The notes beneath the pieces are model-generated. The model saw only the letters and a program-made list of their open reading frames with translations, was not told where the DNA came from and ran no database searches. From NCBI GenBank assembly GCA_026989715.1, contig JALSIU010000072.1:1-5033 (forward strand): 5,033 nt of DNA, given 5' to 3'. The stretch is from Methylomonas sp. (GTDB lineage: Bacteria; Pseudomonadota; Gammaproteobacteria; Methylococcales; Methylomonadaceae). Shown here piece after piece: positions 1 through 5,033 of the stretch. Every line of letters begins with the position of its first letter. Position 1 is the first letter of the stretch. The position numbers and the translations under genes were made by a program.

Positions 1-960
<960 letters not shown>

Positions 961-970
961 AATTACAGTT

Positions 971-992
971 GATACTAAATAAGATTAGTATC
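971..992 (-). repeat. Hairpin in the pre-16S leader just upstream of the mature 5' end
   Basis: GATACTAA (971-978) and TTAGTATC (985-992) form a perfect 8-bp inverted repeat with a 6-nt loop, ending 11 bases before the mature 16S start. In other rRNA operons the sequence just before 16S pairs with the region after its 3' end to make the RNase III processing stem. That partner region is outside the window, so this may be a local hairpin or one arm of that stem. Confidence 0.5.
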
Positions 993-1060
993 CAATCTTG
1001 GCTCGACAACTCTTAGAGCGATAACCCTAAAAGATTTACTTATTGACGTATTACAGATTC

Positions 1061-1074
1061 ACTTCCGAAGAAGT
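1061..1074 (-). repeat. UUCG-tetraloop hairpin in the rRNA leader
   Basis: In the minus-strand transcript, ACTTC-UUCG-GAAGT forms a 5-bp stem closed by C(UUCG)G, an exceptionally stable tetraloop. It lies about 100 nt before the 16S 5' end. It probably helps leader folding or pre-rRNA processing. It lacks a following U-run, so it is not a terminator. Confidence 0.6.
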
Positions 1075-1142
1075 TCATCTTTAGTGTTTTACATGAATAT
1101 CGTGTCGAATATTTTTTACTACAGCTTAAAATATCCAGCACA

Positions 1143-1154
1143 AGTACCCACACA
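1143..1154 (-). promoter_or_regulatory. boxC-like element of the rRNA antitermination leader
   Basis: The minus strand reads TGTGTGGGTACT, nearly the E. coli rrn boxC (TGTGTGGGCACT). It lies 16 bases downstream of boxA, as expected for the order boxB-boxA-boxC. Confidence 0.7.
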
Positions 1155-1170
1155 AATTATTTCGATTAAA

Positions 1171-1183
1171 TTTTTAAAGAGCG
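1171..1183 (-). promoter_or_regulatory. boxA antitermination element
   Basis: The minus strand reads CGCTCTTTAAAAA, matching the rrn boxA core (TGCTCTTTAACAA), and is followed by ATTT as in E. coli. BoxA in nascent RNA binds NusB-NusE (S10) and protects rRNA transcription from Rho. It sits about 55-65 nt after the predicted start of the proximal promoter, a normal leader position. Confidence 0.85.
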
Positions 1184-1198
1184 GAAGGTTAAACCTTC
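1184..1198 (-). promoter_or_regulatory. boxB-like hairpin directly abutting boxA
   Basis: The minus strand reads GAAGGTTTAACCTTC, a near-perfect palindrome that folds as a GAAGG/CCTTC stem with loop TTTAA. It sits immediately 5' of boxA, the place boxB occupies in E. coli rrn leaders. A second small stem, ACCGG-TTTAT-CCGGT, lies just upstream at 1201-1215. Assignment as boxB rests on position and shape, not on sequence identity. Confidence 0.6.
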
Positions 1199-1243
1199 GT
1201 ACCGGATAAACCGGTCAGAACCGAAGCCCTGTTGAGTTCGACT

Positions 1244-1271
1244 ATTATACAGAGTCAAAACCCGTTGTCAA
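1244..1271 (-). promoter_or_regulatory. rRNA operon promoter, proximal (P3)
   Basis: On the minus strand a perfect -35 TTGACA (1266-1271) is separated by 16 bp from a perfect -10 TATAAT (1244-1249). The predicted start is near 1237. A 16-bp spacer is also found in E. coli rrnB P1. Directly upstream (about 1274-1300) is an A/T-rich stretch reading roughly AAAAACTAAATTAAAAAGG, suited to an UP element that binds the RNA polymerase alpha C-terminal domain. Downstream lies the boxB-boxA-boxC leader and 16S. Confidence 0.9.
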
Positions 1272-1394
1272 CATCCTTTTTAATTTAGTTTTTAGTGAGA
1301 AGCCAGAAACAAATCCAACCACCCAAATAAACCAACAACCCTCATCCTGAAAACTGCTTCGGAAGCTAAATCAATCAACCCCGAAGAGCCGACC

Positions 1395-1422
1395 ATTATA
1401 ACCTCTCGCTTCCTTTTGTCAA
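1395..1422 (-). promoter_or_regulatory. rRNA operon promoter, middle (P2)
   Basis: The minus strand carries TTGACA (1417-1422), a 16-bp spacer and TATAAT (1395-1400), again perfect hexamers. The predicted start is near 1388, followed by a GC-rich discriminator (GGTCGGCTC), which is typical of promoters under stringent control. An A/T-rich block upstream (about 1424-1465) could be an UP element and contains the inverted repeat at 1449-1465. Its -10 lies 151 bp upstream of the proximal -10. Confidence 0.88.
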
Positions 1423-1448
1423 AGTTTATTTTCCAGAAGTTTAAAATT

Positions 1449-1465
1449 AAATAACCACGTTATTT
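1449..1465. repeat. A/T-rich inverted repeat upstream of P2
   Basis: AAATAAC (1449-1455) and GTTATTT (1459-1465) form a perfect 7-bp inverted repeat with a 3-nt spacer. It lies about 61-77 bases upstream of the predicted P2 start, where activators such as Fis bind in enteric rrn promoters. I do not see a clear Fis consensus, so the function is unknown. Confidence 0.4.
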
Positions 1466-1543
1466 GTTTCAACCCCTAAAAAACCCACTCTCTCCGCTTC
1501 CTGCGTCCTTTCGGAATCAACATCAACTCCGGAAGAACAGCGC

Positions 1544-1571
1544 ATTCTACAGCATTCCACTCAACCGTCAA
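1544..1571 (-). promoter_or_regulatory. rRNA operon promoter, distal (P1)
   Basis: The minus strand carries TTGACG (1566-1571), a 16-bp spacer and TAGAAT (1544-1549), each one mismatch from consensus. The spacer is the same length as in the two downstream promoters, and the -10 is 149 bp upstream of the middle -10. The discriminator GCGCTG is GC-rich. Sequence after the start (TCTTCCGGAGTTGATG) resembles that after P2 (TCTTCGGGGTTGATTG), hinting that the promoters arose by duplication. Confidence 0.72.
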
Positions 1572-1572
1572 G

Positions 1573-1593
1573 GCTTTATTTTTCTAATAAAGC
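1573..1593. repeat. Inverted repeat between the repeat-protein gene and P1
   Basis: GCTTTATT (1573-1580) and AATAAAGC (1586-1593) form a perfect 8-bp stem with a 5-nt loop. It sits 41 bases after the stop codon of the upstream gene and 1 base before the P1 -35. It may be a weak terminator for that gene or an A/T-rich UP region for P1. No U-tract follows on the minus strand, so a terminator call is not supported. Confidence 0.45.
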
Positions 1594-1633
1594 ATTGCTG
1601 ATAATAATAAGAGGCCAACCAATTCACCAAGAA

Positions 1634-2023
1634 CTATGCAAACCCTACATTTTCTAGCAAGTATCTCGCAGTAGAAGCAATCTCTTCATCAGAATCATGT
1701 TTAAGAACATCTAAACAATACCCTTTTTTTACAACTATAAAACGTACAAATTCATTTTCGTCACTTGCAAGTTTTTTTAAATATGCTGGGTCATCAGTAT
1801 ATTTAGCGACTGTTGCTCTAACTCGCCAACAATCATCAGCCACCAAAATATCATGACCCACTTTTTTTCTTGCTACTGCAGCTCGCACGACTGCCGACTT
1901 ATCACCCGTCAAAACAGTTAGTGCAAAACACATATCTACCGCTTCAATTCGTATATACTCTTCTTTCTCATTTAAAATACTACTCTCATTGTATTTCCTA
2001 CCTGCAATAATTATTGTATCCAT
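1634..2023 (-). CDS. Small helical-repeat protein (LRV/HEAT-like), function unknown
   Basis: The product is a predicted 129-residue soluble protein with no signal peptide or membrane segment. From residue 46 it shows short alpha-helical repeats, each opening with a VR..VA-type helix: VRAAVARKK (46-54), VRATVAKYT (68-76) and VRFIVVKKG (93-101). The helices are joined by acidic turns such as LASDENEF and LKHDSDEE, and a last helix lies near 115-125. The 22-25 residue spacing fits variant leucine-rich (LRV) or HEAT-like repeats, usually protein-binding scaffolds. I cannot name a partner. The ATG at 2023 is preferred, with GGGTGG five bases upstream, although a GTG three codons earlier (2032) is possible. 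No strong promoter was seen in the 99-base gap to slyX. The gene ends 41 bases before the rRNA promoter region, with no clear terminator between. Confidence 0.8.
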   Translation of the reverse strand: MDTIIIAGRKYNESSILNEKEEYIRIEAVDMCFALTVLTGDKSAVVRAAVARKKVGHDILVADDCWRVRATVAKYTDDPAYLKKLASDENEFVRFIVVKKGYCLDVLKHDSDEEIASTARYLLENVGFA

Positions 2024-2122
2024 CTTTACCACCCAAATTTCTTTCTTTTAACTCTAGCTTAGATACAACAAGTAAACCATGGTTATTTAATACAACTGCA
2101 TATAACATCACATATTATTAAT

Positions 2123-2326
2123 TTAATAATGGGGTGGCTGCTCACTGCCCTGGTTAATCCCACTCGACTCAGATATGTTTTTAATCCTTTGCCCCAGCAA
2201 CCTACACATTTCCTCTAAACGGATTAATTGTCTTTGTTGATCTGATACCACATCATTTAAGGTCTGCAATAAATCATCCTGATAAGCCACCTTTATTTCT
2301 AATTCTATAATTCGACTGTCACTCAT
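2123..2326 (-). CDS. slyX: SlyX family protein
   Basis: This is a short, highly charged cytoplasmic protein of 67 residues, close to the usual SlyX length of about 70. Residues 4-47 form a heptad-like coiled coil (IIELEIKVAYQDDLLQTL, then QLIRLEEMCRLLGQRI), and the protein ends in the hallmark QPPHY tail. SlyX is widespread in Proteobacteria but its molecular role is not established. The start is the ATG at 2326: AAAGG lies seven bases upstream (2334-2338). A GTG-initiated version seven codons longer would contain this ribosome binding site within its coding region. The gene begins 35 bases after the HMA-protein stop, so the two are probably co-transcribed. The stop codon lies in an A/T-only inverted repeat (2114-2130) that is too weak to call a terminator. 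Confidence 0.88.
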   Translation of the reverse strand: MSDSRIIELEIKVAYQDDLLQTLNDVVSDQQRQLIRLEEMCRLLGQRIKNISESSGINQGSEQPPHY

Positions 2327-2361
2327 TAAAATACCTTTCTTCACCATCTATTTTTACACTT

Positions 2362-2880
2362 TTACCCAGCGAAAGCTTTATACCCATGCCCATTAACCAT
2401 TGCACATATTTCATTCAATGCTAGAAACCCAACAACAACCCCTTTCTTAGATTTGTAATCCACTCTGGCATTCAGAACTCTTTTATCTCTATTCAAAGTT
2501 ATTTCTATATATAAAGCACAAGACGGACAACTCATCCCATCAACTAAAAACTCTACCCGCCGAATAACCCCATCATGTTTTGCTACGGATGTTTGATTTT
2601 TTTTGTCTTTTTTACTTGGTTTTTCTGAGAAATTAGCCAAAACAACACTTAGCACCTTAAACAAGTCGTTTTTCGATAGCTGTTTAGAATCAAACCAAAT
2701 ATTTACTGAATTTTTTTCCGAATCAACCCGTACCTCTTTAATTGCCGCTCTTTTTAGTAAGATTATCTTCAAAATAGCAGCTCTCTCCTTATCATTAAAT
2801 AACGAAGGAACCCATATATTTATTTTTTGCTCACTCTCATCCACCACAATGAAATGATTGTGTTTTTGATTTTTTTCCAT
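2362..2880 (-). CDS. Tandem heavy-metal-associated (HMA) domain protein, probable copper binding
   Basis: The product is a 172-residue soluble protein built from two ferredoxin-like folds. The C-terminal domain (about 107-172) is a typical HMA domain with the metal loop GMSCPSC (Cys118 and Cys121) after its first strand and a closing G-H-G-Y near the end. The N-terminal region (about 10-83) has the same strand-helix-strand-strand-helix order (INIWVPS, a long helix 28-46, IKEVRVD, NIWFDSK, a helix 69-84) but no cysteines, so it looks like an HMA fold without a metal site. A lysine-rich linker (84-103) joins them. Such pairs normally sit at the N-terminus of Cu(+)-ATPases; here no membrane part follows. 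A Cu(+) chaperone or sensor serving the nearby CopA is an inference. The start ATG at 2880 has only a weak ribosome binding site (CAAG directly before it). Confidence 0.82.
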   Translation of the reverse strand: MEKNQKHNHFIVVDESEQKINIWVPSLFNDKERAAILKIILLKRAAIKEVRVDSEKNSVNIWFDSKQLSKNDLFKVLSVVLANFSEKPSKKDKKNQTSVAKHDGVIRRVEFLVDGMSCPSCALYIEITLNRDKRVLNARVDYKSKKGVVVGFLALNEICAMVNGHGYKAFAG

Positions 2881-2960
2881 CTTGAAATTTACATCATTTT
2901 ATTTAACACTCAAAAGCCAATCTAAGTATCTATAATTCAGTCCATTAGCATTTAATTTAT

Positions 2961-2975
2961 TTCCTTACTAAGGAA
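2961..2975. repeat. Short perfect inverted repeat in the EcsC-HMA gap
   Basis: TTCCTT (2961-2966) and AAGGAA (2970-2975) form a 6-bp stem with a 3-nt loop. It is 12 bases from the large palindrome (2988-3115) and about 80 bases upstream of the HMA gene. There is no U-tract of terminator type; it could be an operator or chance. Confidence 0.3.
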
Positions 2976-2987
2976 CGTGCATAAAAC

Positions 2988-3115
2988 AACTTCCCGATTT
3001 CTAACTTGTCTTTTTGCTCCAGATGGAACGACCTCATTCGTTGCGTAGCTTGCTATGCGCCTCTTGAGACCATTCCACCTGAAACAAAAATCCTACGTTA
3101 TAATTTCGGGAAGTT
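2988..3115 (-). repeat. 128-bp imperfect palindromic element (MITE-like or structured RNA)
   Basis: The ends are a perfect 10-bp inverted repeat: AACTTCCCGA (2988-2997) and TCGGGAAGTT (3106-3115). Inside, 3011-3035 pairs with 3066-3090 over 25 positions. Nineteen are Watson-Crick and the other six differ only as C/T or A/G, so all become G-U wobbles in the minus-strand RNA but A-C mismatches in plus-strand RNA. The internal region 2998-3010/3091-3105 pairs partly (TAAC with GTTA). A small apical stem joins 3043-3049 to 3052-3058. The element starts 29 bases after the EcsC stop codon. No target-site duplication is obvious. It could be a non-autonomous palindromic repeat, a 3'-UTR stabiliser or terminator of the copper operon (GTTGTTTT follows the stem), or a leader element of the HMA gene. 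Confidence 0.75.
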
Positions 3116-3144
3116 ATTCCATACACATTCCTAAAACACATTCT

Positions 3145-3963
3145 CTACTTGCCATTGTTTTGAATTTTTATTGTAATTTTATTTTTTACAATTTTTCTAT
3201 AGTTTCTCTCCAATTCTTGCTCTCCATATTCTCTTTCTAAGCGACGAATTGCAAAGTGTGCCTTGGCCATCTTTTGGTAATGTCGTATAAACAACCAATT
3301 AACAGAAGCCCCACTAACAGCTCCTATCACAGGCAAACTTTGAGCCGCCAACTTACCTGAAACAGGGATTGAAAACCGAATAGAGACAGCATTAAGTAAT
3401 TTAACCAACACTGGCGCCCCCTCCTTAGAAAACCCATGAACAGCAATATGGTTTGCGGTATCGCCTAATGCTTTAGTTAAAAAAGACCTAACCGCGTAAT
3501 AACTTGTATCTGCAGCTTCAGCTTTTTTAACAGCCCCGCCGCCACTTAATGCAAAAACAGTCAAACATGCCATTTTAGTATCTAACGTCTCTAAATCTTC
3601 ACCATAGCTTAACGCTATATCAGCAATTGACCTTAGCATAATGGTTGCAGATACTGGTAATTCAACAGCTAAAGCCGCAATGCCAAATGATCCCCCAATC
3701 GCACCACTTAGCCCCACAAAGAAACTATGTATTTTGTTTTTGGGTTGAGATGATTTTTTTTTGATAGAAAATAGTGCCGCATCCAATGCTTTTTCTAGTG
3801 CTTTCTTGGTAATTCTGGAAACAATATTAGACCAATGCCCAGGTAAAGCAGACATCGCTTTTTCAATTGGCATCCCTATAATATGGCTAATTGAAGTTGC
3901 CACATTTGTGGACTCTAACTGTTGTGCCGCATTTACCAACACAACCAAATCAGCTTGCCTCAT
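3145..3963 (-). CDS. EcsC family protein
   Basis: The product is a 272-residue protein matching the EcsC family. The diagnostic core is the glycine-rich stretch VGLSGAIGGSFGIAALAVEL (83-102), followed by PVSATIMLRSIADIALSYGE (103-122) and a CLTVFALSGGG segment (133-143). A second hydrophobic glycine-rich segment (about 207-226, SLPVIGAVSGASVNWLFI) and a basic, charged C-terminal tail (228-261) follow. EcsC is named from the Bacillus ecs locus, but its biochemical role is not established; the hydrophobic segments suggest membrane association. The start is the ATG at 3963, which overlaps the upstream TGA as TGATG, with AGGA six bases upstream at 3970-3973. A GTG one codon earlier is less likely. 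Translation is therefore coupled to the TauE/SafE gene, which suggests a shared, perhaps copper-related, role (inference). Confidence 0.88.
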   Translation of the reverse strand: MRQADLVVLVNAAQQLESTNVATSISHIIGMPIEKAMSALPGHWSNIVSRITKKALEKALDAALFSIKKKSSQPKNKIHSFFVGLSGAIGGSFGIAALAVELPVSATIMLRSIADIALSYGEDLETLDTKMACLTVFALSGGGAVKKAEAADTSYYAVRSFLTKALGDTANHIAVHGFSKEGAPVLVKLLNAVSIRFSIPVSGKLAAQSLPVIGAVSGASVNWLFIRHYQKMAKAHFAIRRLEREYGEQELERNYRKIVKNKITIKIQNNGK

Positions 3964-4784
3964 CACATGTCCTGAATGTGGCTCATCATTGCATTAATAT
4001 ACCCCATCATCTCACTCATCAATACAATCCCATCATCAATCTTTTCTTTTAAGAAATGTAAAAATGTACGATGCTTAAAGTCCCCTTCCACATAAAAGGT
4101 TAACCCTTTATATATAGTATTTGCCCCCATAAAAATCATTACAATTGCTGCTGATTTGAGCATAAAACCTCGCATACTTGCACCCAGATTTTTAAAAGCG
4201 ACACTAATTAAAAGCATCGTAGGCAATGTACCCGCACCAAAAGCTAATAATAGCGCCCCACCTTCCATAACACTTGTAGCTGAAGTTGCCTCCACGTACA
4301 TCGCAAAAGTTAATGGACATGGCATTAAACCATTTAAAAAACCTGCAATCATTGCTCCAATAACAGGCCCTTTAGTTCTTGCTTTTGCATACCCTGTCCG
4401 CAACAAAGTCATAGGCAATAATTTTACTGAGCCTTGCCAAGGAATTAACCCCAAAATCCCCAAAGCTAAAACAATGACTACAGACCCTATAATCATTTGC
4501 AAAATACTTTGAAACTTTCCAACTACACCACCAGAAACCAGCACCATGCCGAGAGAAGCTGCCAATAAACCAATGCAGACATAAACAAACACTCGCGTTA
4601 ACTGATATGCAAAATAAGGCAGATATGATTTTTTCCCACCCACATTCATAAAATAGCCAGAAACCAGCGCTCCACACATCCCCAAACAATGACCACTCCC
4701 TAACATACCAGCAATAAATGCCAACGTATAATCAAACCCAGTTGCTGCCACCATCTCATGCATACCATGCATTGAATGATCCAT
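3963..4784 (-). CDS. TauE/SafE (DsbD_2/UreH-like) membrane protein of a copper operon
   Basis: The product is a 273-residue inner-membrane protein with about six transmembrane segments (roughly 18-45, 60-83, 92-116, 139-165, 175-197, 207-228). Two conserved loops mark the family: GHCLGMCG (31-38, with His32, Cys33 and Cys37) and NGLMPCPL (151-158, with Cys156). Despite the 'sulfite exporter' label, members of this branch often sit beside Cu-ATPase or cbb3-oxidase assembly genes and are linked to copper or thiol transfer. Here the N-terminus MDHSMHGMHEM is Met/His-rich, a copper-ligand pattern, and the C-terminal extension (231-273) is again rich in Met. The start at 4784 has AAGGAG (4790-4795) five bases upstream; an ATG one codon earlier is too close to it. 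That site overlaps the copA stop, implying translational coupling. Confidence 0.9.
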   Translation of the reverse strand: MDHSMHGMHEMVAATGFDYTLAFIAGMLGSGHCLGMCGALVSGYFMNVGGKKSYLPYFAYQLTRVFVYVCIGLLAASLGMVLVSGGVVGKFQSILQMIIGSVVIVLALGILGLIPWQGSVKLLPMTLLRTGYAKARTKGPVIGAMIAGFLNGLMPCPLTFAMYVEATSATSVMEGGALLLAFGAGTLPTMLLISVAFKNLGASMRGFMLKSAAIVMIFMGANTIYKGLTFYVEGDFKHRTFLHFLKEKIDDGIVLMSEMMGYINAMMSHIQDM

Positions 4785-4789
4785 CATAG

Positions 4790-4795
4790 CTCCTT
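4790..4795 (-). promoter_or_regulatory. Ribosome binding site overlapping the copA stop codon
   Basis: AAGGAG on the minus strand shares its first two bases with the copA TAA stop (4794-4796). It lies five bases before the second of two consecutive ATG codons and only two before the first, which decides the start of the TauE/SafE gene at 4784. Confidence 0.75.
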
Positions 4796-5033
4796 ATTTT
4801 CTATTCAATCTCAAAGAATTAACAATTACCGATACCGAACTTAAAGCCATGGCAGCCGACGCAACCATTGGATTAAGCCTTCCTAACGCAGCAACAGGTA
4901 TAGCGACCGTGTTATACCCAAATGCCCAAAATAAATTTTGCTTAATAACCCTAATAGTATTGGTGCTTAGCTCTATTGTTTCCGTTACCTTAGATATATC
5001 ACCCTTCACCAAAGTTAAATCTGCCGACTCGAT
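4794..5033 (-). CDS. copA: Cu(+)-exporting P-type ATPase, C-terminal 79 codons (5' end outside window)
   Basis: The open frame runs through the right edge with no start, reading ESADLTLVKGDISKV at the visible beginning. This is the end of the P-type ATPase hinge region (compare SAD.TL..GD). The last two membrane helices follow. TM7 holds YNTVAIP, fitting the Cu(+)-ATPase YNx4P signature, and TM8 holds MALSS, fitting MxxSS. Together these define the P1B-1 subgroup and its intramembrane Cu(+) site. The protein ends SLRLNRK, as CopA proteins usually do. ATP-driven export of Cu(+) from the cytoplasm is the established family role. The AMALSSVSV form looks more like CopA than CcoI/FixI, but the N-terminal part needed to settle this is missing. 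Calling a start at the internal TTG (5012) would be wrong, because the conserved sequence continues upstream. Confidence 0.93.
   Translation of the reverse strand: MESADLTLVKGDISKVTETIELSTNTIRVIKQNLFWAFGYNTVAIPVAALGRLNPMVASAAMALSSVSVIVNSLRLNRK

Noticed and set aside
2114..2130. Terminator after slyX
   Set aside because: The inverted repeat is only A and T, overlaps the stop codon and lacks a following U-run.
2603..2857. Plus-strand open frame of 84 codons
   Set aside because: It is antisense to the HMA-domain protein, which has a clear domain; this frame shows no recognisable motif.
2881..2960. Sigma-70 promoter for the HMA gene
   Set aside because: Only weak -10-like strings (such as TATAGA) occur, without a matching -35 at the right distance.
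2988..3115. Integron attC site
   Set aside because: The palindromic shape suggested it, but the expected GTTRRRY and RYYYAAC ends are not present and no cassette or integrase is seen.
3055..3240. Plus-strand open frame of 61 codons
   Set aside because: It spans the palindromic element, the A/T-rich gap and the antisense of the EcsC end; composition is low-complexity (Phe/Ile/Ser).
3761..3997. Plus-strand open frame of 78 codons
   Set aside because: Antisense shadow of the EcsC and TauE/SafE genes with no family features.
4156..4512. Plus-strand open frame of 118 codons
   Set aside because: Antisense to the TauE/SafE gene, whose membrane helices and motifs are clear on the other strand.
4372..4689. 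Minus-strand open frame of 105 codons
   Set aside because: Out-of-frame shadow of the TauE/SafE gene, rich in Cys and Trp with no consistent family pattern.

Overview
The window comes from a gammaproteobacterium. Reading the minus strand, the first 960 bases are the 5' two thirds of a 16S rRNA gene. Its signature stretches (for example GATGTCAACTAACTGTTGGG, and the variable region after TTTCAATTGGGAGGAATACC) remind me most of Methylococcales/Thiotrichales-type Gammaproteobacteria. That placement is from memory, not from a search. The protein genes are clearly AT-rich and every supported gene lies on the minus strand, so the window reads from right (5033) to left (1).

Right part (5033 to 3145): a copper-handling operon. 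It holds the C-terminal end of a Cu(+)-exporting P-type ATPase (copA, cut by the window edge), a six-helix TauE/SafE (DsbD_2/UreH-like) membrane protein with Met/His-rich ends, and an EcsC-family protein. The three are tightly coupled: the ribosome binding site of the second gene overlaps the copA stop codon, and the second and third genes share a TGATG stop/start.

Middle (3144 to 2033): a 264-bp gap holds a 128-bp imperfect palindrome (2988-3115) whose arms differ only by changes that are G-U wobbles in the minus-strand RNA over a 25-pair stretch. After it come a soluble protein of two heavy-metal-associated (HMA) folds, only the second of which keeps the CxxC copper site, and then slyX, a short coiled-coil protein ending in the family's PPHY tail.

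Left part (2032 to 1): a small helical-repeat (LRV/HEAT-like) protein, then the rRNA operon control region (1633-961). This carries three near-consensus sigma-70 promoters, each with a 16-bp spacer and set 149-151 bp apart, followed by a boxB-boxA-boxC antitermination leader and leader hairpins, and then the 16S gene.

Taken together, copA exports Cu(+), while the TauE/SafE protein and the HMA protein are plausibly copper partners. The roles of EcsC, SlyX and the repeat protein are unknown. I found no CRISPR array, transposase, tRNA or defence gene. The least explained items are the palindromic element, the inclusion of EcsC in a copper operon, and the stand-alone HMA-HMA protein.
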